A stretch of DNA of 30,339 nucleotides from CAYLGY01 sp964383325. Its GTDB lineage: Bacteria > Pseudomonadota > Alphaproteobacteria > Rhizobiales > Rhizobiaceae. The notes under the pieces are model-generated. The model was not told the DNA's origin. It saw only the letters and a program-made list of their open reading frames with translations, and did no database searches. The position numbers and the translations under genes are program-made. Positions 7,686-16,222 of this stretch are shown one piece after another (the first letter of the stretch is position 1; each line of letters begins with the position of its first letter). The DNA lies in assembly GCA_964383325.1 (NCBI GenBank), contig CAYLGY010000026.1, positions 1-30,339 on the forward strand, given 5' to 3'.

Positions 7686-8336
7686 ATGCGAACAGCGATA
7701 GTTCTCGCAAGACAGGCGCGGCGTGCGCTCGCGGCTGCCGCTCTCGCCGGCGTCATGCTGGCCCCTTCCGCGCTCAATTCTGCCTGGGCGCAGGACGCGG
7801 CGTCGCCCGAGCAGATCGCTGCGCATTTCGCCAACATTCGCACCATGACCGGAGAGTTCGTGCAGTTCGGACCGCGCGGCGAGCAGACGGGCGGAAAGTT
7901 CTACATCGAACGTCCGGGCCGCTTGCGCTTCAACTATGACAAGCCGAACGACTACCGAGTCGTCGCAGATGGCAAGTCCGTGGTGATCTCCAATGCGAAA
8001 TTGAACACCGCAGACCTGTATCCATTGTCGAAAACGCCTCTGAAGTTACTGCTCGACGAACGGATCGACCTGTCCGGCGACCGGGTCCAGCGCGTTGCCC
8101 AGGAAGACGGGCTGACCATCATTACCCTCGCCGACAAGTCGGTATTCGGCAATTCGACCATCACCATGATGTTCGATCCGGTGAGCTTCGAATTGCGGCA
8201 GTGGACCATCCGCGATGCGCAGGGCAAGGACACGACCGTTATGATCTTCAACGTGCAGGAGGGCGTGCGCTTCGATCAGAAGATGTTCGAGATCGACTAT
8301 GCCCGCGTTGCCGAGATCAACAGCCGCTCCCGCTGA
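7686..8336 (+). CDS. lolA: Outer-membrane lipoprotein carrier protein LolA
   Basis: A periplasmic chaperone of 216 residues that takes lipoproteins from the LolCDE complex to the outer membrane. A signal peptide covers about the first 33 residues (basic start, Ala/Leu core, cleavage after SAWA). The mature part shows LolA features: IRTMTGEFVQFGPRGEQTGGKFYIERPGRLRF-type beta-strands, the PLSKTPLKLLL segment near residue 120, and the C-terminal strand region DPVSFELRQWTIRDAQG. The start at 7686 has AAGGAG seven bases upstream; the frame remains open to 7647 but no site supports that. It follows ftsK by 61 bases, and that AT-rich gap contains TATATT but no matching -35, so cotranscription with ftsK is likely. 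The ftsK-lolA order is common in Proteobacteria. Confidence 0.9.
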   Translation: MRTAIVLARQARRALAAAALAGVMLAPSALNSAWAQDAASPEQIAAHFANIRTMTGEFVQFGPRGEQTGGKFYIERPGRLRFNYDKPNDYRVVADGKSVVISNAKLNTADLYPLSKTPLKLLLDERIDLSGDRVQRVAQEDGLTIITLADKSVFGNSTITMMFDPVSFELRQWTIRDAQGKDTTVMIFNVQEGVRFDQKMFEIDYARVAEINSRSR

Positions 8337-8535
8337 ATCGGCTGGATATCCGGACGCGGGGCCTTGTGCCTTCGTGCCGGCTCTGCAATGTTCCGGGACA
8401 CGCACTGCTTGCGGCGGCTGAGCGCGAATGCCGCAGGTCCGGTGTCGATCCGCGTGCGGGCAACGGGGCACAAGTCGGTCTCCGGACGACGGCTGCCATC
8501 CGGGAACCCGCTGAATTCAATTCTCGGAACCCCGA

Positions 8536-9342
8536 ATGACGATTTCTGTTGCTACCTGGAACATCAATTCCATTCGCCTGCGACTCCCCCTGGTAGTCGA
8601 ATTCCTGAAGCGCTTCCAGCCGGACATTCTCTGCCTCCAGGAGACGAAATGTCCGAATGACCTGTTTCCGGTCGAGGCTTTTCGCGCCCTTGGCTATCCT
8701 CATGTCGAGGTGCACGGCCAAAAGGGGTATCATGGGGTTGCAACCATTGCGAAGCTGCCGATCGAGGCCGTCGAGCGGCGGGACTATTGCGCGATGGGCG
8801 ACACGCGCCACCTGTCTGTTCGCTTCAGGTCCGCCAGCCGGCAGGTCCTCCTGCACAATTTCTACGTTCCCGCCGGCGGCGACGAGCCTGACCCTGAGGT
8901 CAATCCGAAATTCCGCCACAAGCTGGACTTTCTCGATGAAATGCGGGCGTGTCGCGCCGTGCATGACGGGGAGGCAGCTTCCATCCTGGTCGGTGATCTG
9001 AATGTTGCGCCGCTGGAACATGATGTCTGGTCGCACAGGCAATTGCTGAACGTCGTCAGCCATACGCCGATCGAGACCAGTACGCTGGAGGAGTTGCGAC
9101 AGGCTGGCGGCTGGGCCGACCTGATGCGGCTGCACACGCCGGAACCGGAAAAACTCTATACGTGGTGGAGCTACCGTGCCCGCGATTGGGAACTCTCCAA
9201 TCGCGGCCGACGGCTTGACCACATCTGGTCTTCGCCCAATCTCGCGCCCGACCTGCGCCGGATCGAGATCCTGCGGGAGGCGCGCGGCTGGGAACGTCCG
9301 TCCGATCATGTGCCGGTGATCGCCCATTTCAGTCTTGGCTGA
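8536..9342 (+). CDS. xth: Exodeoxyribonuclease III family DNA repair nuclease
   Basis: A magnesium-dependent AP endonuclease and 3'-5' exonuclease of 268 residues acting in base-excision repair. All motifs of the Xth/APE1 fold are in place: TWNINSIR (7-14), LQETK with the metal-binding Glu (E36), HNFYVPAGGD (107-116), GDLNVAP with D154 and N156, RRLDHIW (226-231), and the C-terminal SDHVP with the catalytic D257-H258 pair. Length is normal. Upstream, 199 bases separate it from lolA with no gene and no clear promoter. The ATG has only GGAA nearby as a ribosome binding site. It converges on hemY; the 74-base gap is GC-rich with overlapping CGCG dyads and no T-tract. The family may also be annotated as xthA. 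Confidence 0.92.
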   Translation: MTISVATWNINSIRLRLPLVVEFLKRFQPDILCLQETKCPNDLFPVEAFRALGYPHVEVHGQKGYHGVATIAKLPIEAVERRDYCAMGDTRHLSVRFRSASRQVLLHNFYVPAGGDEPDPEVNPKFRHKLDFLDEMRACRAVHDGEAASILVGDLNVAPLEHDVWSHRQLLNVVSHTPIETSTLEELRQAGGWADLMRLHTPEPEKLYTWWSYRARDWELSNRGRRLDHIWSSPNLAPDLRRIEILREARGWERPSDHVPVIAHFSLG

Positions 9343-9416
9343 CGGGTTGCATCCGGCCTCCCAGCCGCGTACGCGCCGCGCGCGTTCGCGACCAGAGGTG
9401 GTGCAGCGAGCGACGG

Positions 9417-11012
9417 TCAGAAGAGTCGATAGCCCGGCGCCGAACCGTGAGCCTGGCCCTGCGGTTCCTCTTCCTCCACGCCCGGATCGTCCGGGATGGG
9501 CGGCTGAAGGACTTCCTCAGGCGGCTCCCTGTCTGCAGCACTTGCAGAAGCGGTTGCTGCTGCAGGTACCGGCGTCCGTTCGGGCTTCACTGGCAGATCG
9601 GCTGGAGATGCGGCTGCAGGCGATTGCATCTCGGCATTCGGTCGACCGACGGGCTGCGCAGGCTGCGGACGCGGTGGCAAGGGGGCGGGCAGTTCTTCCT
9701 CCTCCGCCTCGATAACCGGCCCGAGGCGCTCGACCGGTACGCGCCATTCGAAGGTCCCGATCGCTCCTGTCACCGGCGAGACCGGCAGCCAACGGGGCGA
9801 GACATGGCCGTCGGCGGTCCAGACAGGATCGCGCGGCGCCCTGACAGCGCGGGCGAGCCATTCGCGCATGCGCCCCTGGTCTCCTGTCTCCCGTTCCTCA
9901 ATGTCGGCCAGCAACAGATAGGCGCTTTCCCGCGGTTCCAGCCGGATCGCGGCTTCGGCCGCCGCGCGTGCCTCGGCATACTCGCCTGCCTCCAGCGCGG
10001 CTCGGGCTACAGCCAGTTCCGATTCGACGTGATTCTCGCGCAGCGATCGCAAACGTCGGGCCCGGGCCAGCCGGTCATGGGTCGAATCGCCGTCCCTTGC
10101 ATGCACATAGGCGTCGGCGATCTCGGGGTGCGGCTGCGACTTCCAGGCTTGCTCGAGAATGCGGGTTCCCTTGCGCACCTCGTCATGTCGGAATGCCGTG
10201 CGCCCCGCAATGACAGCAGCGGGGATGAAATCCGGCTGGAGTCGATGCGCTTCCATGGCGGCCGCCCGCGCCGCGGTCGGGTCGGAATCGATCAATTCCA
10301 TGGCCTTGGCGGTAAGCAATACCGCCCGCCGCCGGTCCAGCTCGGCCCGCGCAATCTGCCGCGTGCCGGCCTGTCCGCCGACCAGGCGCAGCGCCCCGTC
10401 ATGATCCTTCTCCAGCAAGCGCGTGGCGATGGCGGAATTTGCCGCCCATTCGAGCTGCGGCGCCAGACTTGCCGCCTCATCGGCGAAATGACGGGCCGCT
10501 TCATGGTCGCCCACGCGGCGGGCTTCCAGATAGAGGCCGCGCAAGCCGAGCAGCCGCGTCTCGGGGTCGGCGACCATGCTCTCGAAGCGGGCCCGCGCCG
10601 CATCATGTCTGCCTTCCAGCATCAGCGCCTGCGCATCCAGAAGATGCAGCAGCGGTTCCTGGTCGGCGCTGAGCTGGCCGCTCGCCTGCTTGTGCATGCG
10701 CCGCGCCAGCGCGCCATCTCCCGCGCCGGCAGCGATCAGCCCCGTCGACAGGGCCTGATAGCCACGGTCCCGGCGGCGGGCACGGAAGTAGCGGCCGAGG
10801 CTGCGCGGACTGTTCCAGATGCCGGCAACGATCCACCAGCCGAGCAGGACCGCCGCCGCAAGCGCGATCACCAGCGTGCTCGCGACCATCAAAGTGGTCT
10901 CGAAGCGATAGCCTCCGAATGTGAGCACCATTTCGCCCGGATGATTCGCAAGCCAGGCGAAGGCGACGCTGAGAACGAAGACAATGGCGAGGAAGATCAG
11001 GACGCGAATCAT
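9417..11012 (-). CDS. hemY: HemY-like TPR membrane protein of the haem cluster
   Basis: A membrane-anchored protein of 531 residues of the proteobacterial HemY family (not the protoporphyrinogen oxidase called HemY in Bacillus). Two membrane segments lie near residues 3-21 and 41-63, as in the HemY_N domain. Alpha-helical tetratricopeptide-type repeats run to about residue 400, for example ALEAGEYAEARAAAEAAIRLEP. A Pro/Ala/Glu-rich tail of about 120 residues is probably disordered. Its biochemical role is unsettled; it travels with hemC and hemD and may organise haem synthesis at the membrane. It lies 22 bases after the Mic60-like gene and is last in the operon. GGAAGGAAA precedes the ATG at a rather long distance. 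Confidence 0.87.
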   Translation of the reverse strand: MIRVLIFLAIVFVLSVAFAWLANHPGEMVLTFGGYRFETTLMVASTLVIALAAAVLLGWWIVAGIWNSPRSLGRYFRARRRDRGYQALSTGLIAAGAGDGALARRMHKQASGQLSADQEPLLHLLDAQALMLEGRHDAARARFESMVADPETRLLGLRGLYLEARRVGDHEAARHFADEAASLAPQLEWAANSAIATRLLEKDHDGALRLVGGQAGTRQIARAELDRRRAVLLTAKAMELIDSDPTAARAAAMEAHRLQPDFIPAAVIAGRTAFRHDEVRKGTRILEQAWKSQPHPEIADAYVHARDGDSTHDRLARARRLRSLRENHVESELAVARAALEAGEYAEARAAAEAAIRLEPRESAYLLLADIEERETGDQGRMREWLARAVRAPRDPVWTADGHVSPRWLPVSPVTGAIGTFEWRVPVERLGPVIEAEEEELPAPLPPRPQPAQPVGRPNAEMQSPAAASPADLPVKPERTPVPAAATASASAADREPPEEVLQPPIPDDPGVEEEEPQGQAHGSAPGYRLF

Positions 11013-11034
11013 GATGGCTGTTTCCTTCCGCCGG

Positions 11035-12300
11035 TCATCCGGCTGTCCGGAGCGCCGCCGCCAGCGCCCGGTCGATCAGCCGGTCCGCCTCGATGCGCGC
11101 CCGGACCCCGGCGATGAAATCCTCCCCCGCCTGCTGCGCCTCCGGCGGCAAGGTCTCGAATTCCGCAATGGCGGCCTCCAGATCCTGATTCTGGATCGCG
11201 ACTTCCATGCGGGCAGCAATCGCGGCCGGCGAATTGCCCTCGACCATCCCGACCGGGCGCACCTTTACCAGAGAGCGCAGGCTTGCCAGCACGCGCTGCA
11301 GATAGCCGGCCTCCGGCTCGACGCGACTCGTGGCCGCAACGATGGCATTGGCAGCAGCAGGTGCTTGCGCGGCAATCTCTGTCCAGGTCGGAACGCCGGA
11401 CGCCGCCATTTCGCGCAAGGCCTCGATCTCGGGTGAGGTGGCTGCGACGGAAGCGTAGGTCTCAAGCTGGAGCGTGAAGGGGGATCCGCTGTCGATCGCC
11501 GATTTCAGCGCCACGGCGGCGATGGCCAGCGCAACTTCAGGCCGCGACGATTCCGCATCGATCCGGCCTGCGAGTTGCGCCAGCTCCTGCCGAAGGCGCG
11601 CAAGCTCGTTCGCATTGGCGCTTGCCGCATCCTGCGCTGCACGCGCTGCCTCCTGGGCTGCGCCGGTCTCGCTGGCCAACTGCACGAGCCTTTCCTCCGG
11701 CACGGCAGCTGCCGCCCCGTCCGGTGGCGCGACGGAGCGATTCTCAAGCGCTTCCAGCCTTTCGCTCAGGCCATCCGGCAAGGCTGGCGACGATTGCGCT
11801 GCATCGATCTCGGCGCGAATCTCCGCAATACGGGAATCCATCTCTTCAAGCCTGTCCGCGACCACGCCGCCGGCTCCCTCGATCCGGGTCAGCCCCGCAC
11901 GGAGGTCGGAAATTTCTCCATCAAGAAGTTCAAGGCGTTCAAGCCCTGCCAGTTCCCCGACATCCCGGCCTTGCAGGTCCAGCACTCCGGCACGGTGCAA
12001 TGCGAACGCGCCGCCAAGGGCCACCGCGCCGCCGACGACGCCTGCCAGCAGGAGTGCGGGGATGGACGGGCGCGGCCGGGCCGAAGACGGTTCTGCGTTC
12101 GATTCTGCCTCGCCACCTGCCATCGCATCCGGCGCGGGAGGCGATGGCTCCGCCGCCGCCGCATCCTGTTCCGCCGTGGCGCCAGCCGGGCTCGTTGCCT
12201 GCCCTGCCAAATTCTCGTCTGCTGCCCGTTCTGCCTCCAGATCGAGCGTCACCGGTTCCTTGTCAGTCCTGGAATGCCTGTTTCGCGGTGTGCTGACCAT
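11035..12300 (-). CDS. Mitofilin/Mic60-like inner-membrane protein
   Basis: A 421-residue protein with the architecture of alphaproteobacterial Mic60 (COG4223). A disordered, charged, Ala/Pro/Glu-rich N-terminus spans about 1-78. One membrane segment follows (about 80-101, PALLLAGVVGGAVALGGAFAL). A long coiled-coil region covers about 112-250. A C-terminal mitofilin-type helical domain covers about 335-415 (LASLRSLVKVRPVGM, then SPAAIAARMEVAIQNQDLEA). In mitochondria Mic60 shapes cristae junctions; in bacteria a role in membrane curvature and outer-membrane contact is proposed. The start at 12300 has GGAG six bases upstream, better than the open-frame start at 12339. It sits between hemD and hemY, an order known for Alphaproteobacteria. 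Confidence 0.85.
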   Translation of the reverse strand: MVSTPRNRHSRTDKEPVTLDLEAERAADENLAGQATSPAGATAEQDAAAAEPSPPAPDAMAGGEAESNAEPSSARPRPSIPALLLAGVVGGAVALGGAFALHRAGVLDLQGRDVGELAGLERLELLDGEISDLRAGLTRIEGAGGVVADRLEEMDSRIAEIRAEIDAAQSSPALPDGLSERLEALENRSVAPPDGAAAAVPEERLVQLASETGAAQEAARAAQDAASANANELARLRQELAQLAGRIDAESSRPEVALAIAAVALKSAIDSGSPFTLQLETYASVAATSPEIEALREMAASGVPTWTEIAAQAPAAANAIVAATSRVEPEAGYLQRVLASLRSLVKVRPVGMVEGNSPAAIAARMEVAIQNQDLEAAIAEFETLPPEAQQAGEDFIAGVRARIEADRLIDRALAAALRTAG

Positions 12301-12387
12301 CTCGGACTCCAACTGGTTTTGCCGCAGGACGGCTCGCAATCACGCTCGCCGCGCTGTCCTCTACCACATTCACCTGCCGCGAACAGA

Positions 12388-13089
12388 TCAAGCTTGCGCA
12401 TTCTGCTGCACAAGTTCAAGCAATGCCTCCTCGTCTGCCCTTTCTGCAGCCTGAACGCGAGGCCACCCCGCAAGTTCCGCCGCAATTCGCCGCGACAGGC
12501 AAAGCGCCCAAGCCTGCGCCATCATGCGGGCCAGGGCTGGCTCGCTCACCAGCGTCAGCCATGCCCGCGCCGCGAGCGCGGAATACAGCAAGACCGCATC
12601 GACCGGGCTGCCGATTCGCGACGCGGCCTCCACCGGCAGGCAAGGGATCGGCAGCGTGTCATATACTTCGAACGGGAGCACGTCCTGTCCGGCGGCCTTC
12701 ATCCTCTCCTGGAACAGGGGCAGGCGCACCCTGCCGCAGAGATAGGCGAATCTCGTGCCGGGCCTGCTTCCGGCGAGCTGCTCCGCAAGTCCGGCTGCTC
12801 CTTCGGCAATCTCGCCGACGCGCAAGCCCGACGCACGCACGGCCGCGGCCGTCGCCTTGCCGACCACATGTACTGGCTTGCCTTGCAAGGCTGCCAATAG
12901 CCAGCGCGGCGCATGCCGGATCGAATTGACGCTGGAGGCAACGCCTGCGTCGAATTCCGCCCCGGTTTCCGCCACCGACAGACCCTCGATTCGCGTCAGG
13001 GGCAGCAGGACTGGCTCATGGCCAAGCTGGGCGAGCCGCGCCGCGGTCTGTTCGGCGCCGGGTTGCGGGCGGGTTACAAGGATGCGCAT
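12388..13089 (-). CDS. hemD: Uroporphyrinogen-III synthase
   Basis: A 233-residue cytoplasmic enzyme that closes and inverts ring D of hydroxymethylbilane to give uroporphyrinogen III. Sequence conservation in HemD is always low. Recognisable features are the N-terminal ILVTRPQPGAEQTAARLAQLGHEPVLLPL (residues 3-31), the middle VHVVGKATAAAVRASGL segment, and the two-domain length. Identification rests mainly on these plus position: it begins 2 bases after the hemC stop and is read in the same direction, so the two enzymes catalysing successive steps are very likely translated from one message. Eighty-seven bases separate it from the Mic60-like gene. Confidence 0.88.
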   Translation of the reverse strand: MRILVTRPQPGAEQTAARLAQLGHEPVLLPLTRIEGLSVAETGAEFDAGVASSVNSIRHAPRWLLAALQGKPVHVVGKATAAAVRASGLRVGEIAEGAAGLAEQLAGSRPGTRFAYLCGRVRLPLFQERMKAAGQDVLPFEVYDTLPIPCLPVEAASRIGSPVDAVLLYSALAARAWLTLVSEPALARMMAQAWALCLSRRIAAELAGWPRVQAAERADEEALLELVQQNAQA

Positions 13090-13091
13090 CC

Positions 13092-14021
13092 CTACCCCCA
13101 GTCACGGAAGAAATCGGGGCCAGCCCGGCCTCGGATCTCTTCGCCAGCCATCCGGCCGATCCGGTCGGCTTCGGTCCCGGCGCCTCTGGCTTCGATCCGG
13201 TGGACCTGTTTGCCGTCCGGAGTAAGGATCATGCCGGCAAAGTCCAGTTCGGCCCCGAGGATCCGGGCATGCGCGGCAATCGGGGTGCGGCAGGAACCAT
13301 CCAGCGCGGCGAGGAAGGCTCGCTCGCATTCGAGGGCCATCCGCGTCTCGCCATGATCGATCGCCGACACTATTTCCAGCACGCGCCGATCGCCGGAACG
13401 CTGCTCGATGCAGATGGCGCCCTGGCCAGGCGCGGGCGGAAACCGGTCGATATCCAGCAATTCGGTGACGATCTCCGTCATTGCGAGGCGCCGCAGGCCG
13501 GCATGCGCGAGGAGCGTGGCATCGGCAATGCCTTCGCCCAGCTTCTTCAGCCGCGTCTGCACATTGCCGCGAAAGGCCACGACCTGCAGGTCAGGCCGGT
13601 GCAGGCGCACCAATGCCTGGCGTCGCAACGAGGAAGTCCCGACCACGGCGCCGGCAGGCAATTCATCGAGCCTTTCTCCATCCCGCCCGATCAGGCAGTC
13701 CCGTACATCCTCCCTTTCGAGGTAGCAGGAGATTTCGAGGCCGTCCGGGAGCACGGTCGGCATATCCTTGGAGGAATGGACGGCAATATCGACGCGCCCA
13801 TCGAGCAGGGCCTCCTCGAGCTCCTTCGTGAACAGCCCCTTGCCGCCGATCTGGGCAAGGGGACGATCGCGGATCTCGTCGCCTGTCGTCGTCAACGGCA
13901 CGATCTCGAAAGCGGTTTCCGGCAGGCCATGCGCCTGCATCAACCGGTCGCGGGTCTCGCGCGCCTGCGCCAGTGCCAGCGGGCTGGCGCGGGTCCCGAT
14001 GCGCAGAAGGTCAGATTGCAT
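13092..14021 (-). CDS. hemC: Hydroxymethylbilane synthase (porphobilinogen deaminase)
   Basis: A 309-residue enzyme that joins four porphobilinogen molecules on a covalently bound dipyrromethane cofactor. Key residues are visible: RIGTRASPLALAQA (7-20) with the substrate-binding Arg, the catalytic Asp D86 in HSSKDMPT, the GTSSLRRQA and RGNVQTRL segments carrying more substrate-binding Arg, PAPGQGA, and the cofactor-attachment Cys C244 in DGSCRTP. These match E. coli D84 and C242 well. The ATG at 14021 has GGGAAG about eight bases upstream and gives normal length; an in-frame start at 14054 only adds an unusual 11-residue leader. It is first in the haem operon and divergent from tsaD across an 88-base gap that must contain both promoters; I see no confident hexamers there. 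Confidence 0.95.
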   Translation of the reverse strand: MQSDLLRIGTRASPLALAQARETRDRLMQAHGLPETAFEIVPLTTTGDEIRDRPLAQIGGKGLFTKELEEALLDGRVDIAVHSSKDMPTVLPDGLEISCYLEREDVRDCLIGRDGERLDELPAGAVVGTSSLRRQALVRLHRPDLQVVAFRGNVQTRLKKLGEGIADATLLAHAGLRRLAMTEIVTELLDIDRFPPAPGQGAICIEQRSGDRRVLEIVSAIDHGETRMALECERAFLAALDGSCRTPIAAHARILGAELDFAGMILTPDGKQVHRIEARGAGTEADRIGRMAGEEIRGRAGPDFFRDWG

Positions 14022-14109
14022 GGGCCGGCTTCCCTGTCTATATCGTGCACACAAATCACTCTACGCCGATCTCCTACCGGGGAAACGGCAAGGCAGCAAC
14101 AGCGGGGAC

Positions 14110-15210
14110 ATGGCGTCGCGCAGCACTCTCTTCCTCGGCATCGAAACCAGCTGCGACGAAACCGCCGCCGCACTGGTCGCCCGTTTGCCGGACGGCCGGG
14201 CCAGCATACGATCGAACGTCGTTTTCAGCCAGTTCGAGGAACATGCCGAATTCGGCGGAGTCGTGCCGGAAATCGCCGCGCGCGCGCATGTCGAGCGCCT
14301 GGACGGGATCGTGCGCGCCGCGCTTGAACAGGCGGAAGCCGGGCTCGCCGAGGTCGACGCCGTTGCAGTTACCGCGGGGCCGGGCCTCGTCGGAGGGTTG
14401 ATCGTCGGCATGATGACCGCCAAGGCAATCGCCGCGTCATCGGGCAAGCCGCTGTACTGCATCAACCATCTGGAGGGCCACGCCCTCACGGCGCGGATGA
14501 CGCACGGTCTGGAGTATCCCTACCTGCTGTTGCTCGTATCGGGCGGGCATACCCAGCTGATCGCCGTCGAGGCCCCCGGTCGCTACCGCCGCTATGCGAC
14601 AACGATCGATGATGCGCTCGGCGAAGCCTTCGACAAGACCGCGAAGCTGCTTGGCCTGCCTGCCCCGGGGGGGCCAGCCGTCGAACAGGCAGCGCGACGC
14701 GGCAATGGGACTGCCTTTGCCTTGCCCCGTCCGATGAAGGGAGAGGCCCGGCCGGATTTTTCCTTTTCGGGGTTGAAGACCGCCATTCGCCAGGCGGCAC
14801 TGGAGCGGGCGCCGCTGACGCCGTCGGATGTGGACGACCTCTGCGCGTCCTTCCAGCAGGCAGTCTGCGACGCTGTCGCCGACCGTGTGAAACGGGCCCT
14901 GCAGCGCTTTTCGGAAGAACATGCCGCAATCCGCCGGCCGGTCCTCGTCGCAGCCGGCGGAGTCGCGGCAAATTCGCAGCTGCGCGCGGCACTGACCGAG
15001 CTTTGCGACCGCCACGGATTCGACTTTGTCGCCCCGCCACTTGAATTGTGCACGGACAATGCGGCGATGATCGCCTGGGCGGGTCTGGAACGGCTGCATG
15101 CAGGACTTGGCGATGAATGTCGGATGAATGCAGCCCCGCGGCCGCGCTGGCCGCTTGATGAGCAATCCGCGCCTTTGCTGGGTTCGGGAAGGAAGGGGGC
15201 CAAGGCGTGA
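14110..15210 (+). CDS. tsaD: tRNA N6-threonylcarbamoyladenosine transferase TsaD
   Basis: A cytoplasmic enzyme of 366 residues that, with TsaB and TsaE, transfers the threonylcarbamoyl group to A37 of tRNAs reading ANN codons. The ASKHA-fold signatures are present: GIETSCDETAAAL (10-22), PEIAARAH (53-60), the metal-binding HLEGH (H120 and H124), VSGGHTQL, GEAFDKTAKLLGL, FSFSGLKTA, and the C-terminal CTDNAAMIAW. Length is slightly above E. coli TsaD (337), with extra residues at the C-terminus. The frame is open far upstream, but the ATG at 14110 follows GGGG and aligns with family starts. The gene ends in a GTGA overlap with gpsA, indicating coupled translation. The divergent hemC/tsaD arrangement is common in Alphaproteobacteria. 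Confidence 0.95.
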   Translation: MASRSTLFLGIETSCDETAAALVARLPDGRASIRSNVVFSQFEEHAEFGGVVPEIAARAHVERLDGIVRAALEQAEAGLAEVDAVAVTAGPGLVGGLIVGMMTAKAIAASSGKPLYCINHLEGHALTARMTHGLEYPYLLLLVSGGHTQLIAVEAPGRYRRYATTIDDALGEAFDKTAKLLGLPAPGGPAVEQAARRGNGTAFALPRPMKGEARPDFSFSGLKTAIRQAALERAPLTPSDVDDLCASFQQAVCDAVADRVKRALQRFSEEHAAIRRPVLVAAGGVAANSQLRAALTELCDRHGFDFVAPPLELCTDNAAMIAWAGLERLHAGLGDECRMNAAPRPRWPLDEQSAPLLGSGRKGAKA

Positions 15211-16211
15211 GGTTCGAACCGGTTGGCCGGAATACCCGGATTGCCGTGCTGGGCGGCGGTGCCTGGGGCACCGCGCTGGCGCAGGCGCAGTGCGCTGCCG
15301 GCAATGCGGTCCGCCTGTGGCTGCGCGATGCGGAAATCGCGCGCGAAATCGCCGCTACGGGAAGAAATTCGCGCTATTTGCCCGGCATTCCGCTGGATCC
15401 GGGACTGCATGTGTCGAGCGACCCGCAGGAAGTGCTGGCATCGGCAGACTGCATCCTCATGGCCGTCCCGACGCAATCGCTGCGCCTGGCGCTCTCCGGG
15501 ATCGCCCGCCATCTGCCACCCCGGGCGCCGCTGGTCCTGTGCTGCAAGGGAATCGAGCGCGGAACCGGCGCCCGGCCGTCGCAAGTCGCCGCATCGATCG
15601 TTCCCGCCGCGCCGGTAGCCATGCTGTCAGGCCCGAGCTTTGCCGTAGATGTCGCCCGGGGCCTGCCAACGGCCGTCACCGTGGCGGCGCCGGATGCCGC
15701 GCTCGCCGCCAGGCTGTCGCACATGCTGTCCTCGCGCCAGTTCCGCTGCTATTCGAGTACCGATCTTGCCGGGGTGGAGGCTGGCGGCGCGCTGAAGAAC
15801 GTGCTGGCGATCGCCGCAGGCATCGTGATCGGCCGCCAGCTCGGTTCGAGCGCCCAGTCCGCCCTGATCACGCGTGGATTTGTCGAGCTGAGGCGCCTTG
15901 CTGCAGCGCTCGGCGCAGACCCGGAAACCGTCATGGGCCTTTCGGGGCTCGGCGATCTGATCCTGACCTGCGGGTCGGAAAAATCGCGCAACTTTGCCTA
16001 TGGGCTGGCGCTGGGACGCGGAGACCGGCTGGAAGGCCTGCCCCTGGCAGAGGGGGCGGCCACGGCAGGCATCGCCGCCAGCATCGCCCGCCGGCACGGT
16101 ATCGACGTGCCGATCATCGGGGCGGTGGCACGCATTCTCGACGGCGAGATCGCCATCGAAACCGCCATTGACGAACTGCTGAACCGCCCGTTGCGGCCGG
16201 AAGCGGAATGA
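15207..16211 (+). CDS. gpsA: NAD(P)-dependent glycerol-3-phosphate dehydrogenase
   Basis: A 334-residue cytoplasmic enzyme that reduces dihydroxyacetone phosphate to sn-glycerol 3-phosphate for phospholipid synthesis. The N-terminal Rossmann motif GGGAWGTALA is at residues 16-25. AVPTQSLR, CCKGIE, LSGPSFA and the catalytic Lys in GGALKNVLAIAAG (near 195) follow. The C-terminal SGLGDLILTC, SRNFAYG and EGAATA are typical of GpsA. The start is GTG at 15207, overlapping the tsaD stop by four bases (GTGA), with GGAAGG upstream. It is coupled to tsaD before it, and the EVE-domain gene follows closely after it. Confidence 0.95.
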   Translation: MRFEPVGRNTRIAVLGGGAWGTALAQAQCAAGNAVRLWLRDAEIAREIAATGRNSRYLPGIPLDPGLHVSSDPQEVLASADCILMAVPTQSLRLALSGIARHLPPRAPLVLCCKGIERGTGARPSQVAASIVPAAPVAMLSGPSFAVDVARGLPTAVTVAAPDAALAARLSHMLSSRQFRCYSSTDLAGVEAGGALKNVLAIAAGIVIGRQLGSSAQSALITRGFVELRRLAAALGADPETVMGLSGLGDLILTCGSEKSRNFAYGLALGRGDRLEGLPLAEGAATAGIAASIARRHGIDVPIIGAVARILDGEIAIETAIDELLNRPLRPEAE

Positions 16212-16222
16212 AGGAGAGGGAC

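Noticed and set aside
9343..9416. Bidirectional terminator between xth and hemY
   Set aside because: The CGCG-rich dyads are ambiguous and no T-tract follows on either strand.
9447..11117. Open frame of 556 codons on the plus strand opposite hemY
   Set aside because: No domain, no ribosome binding site of note, and it is fully antisense to the well-supported HemY gene.
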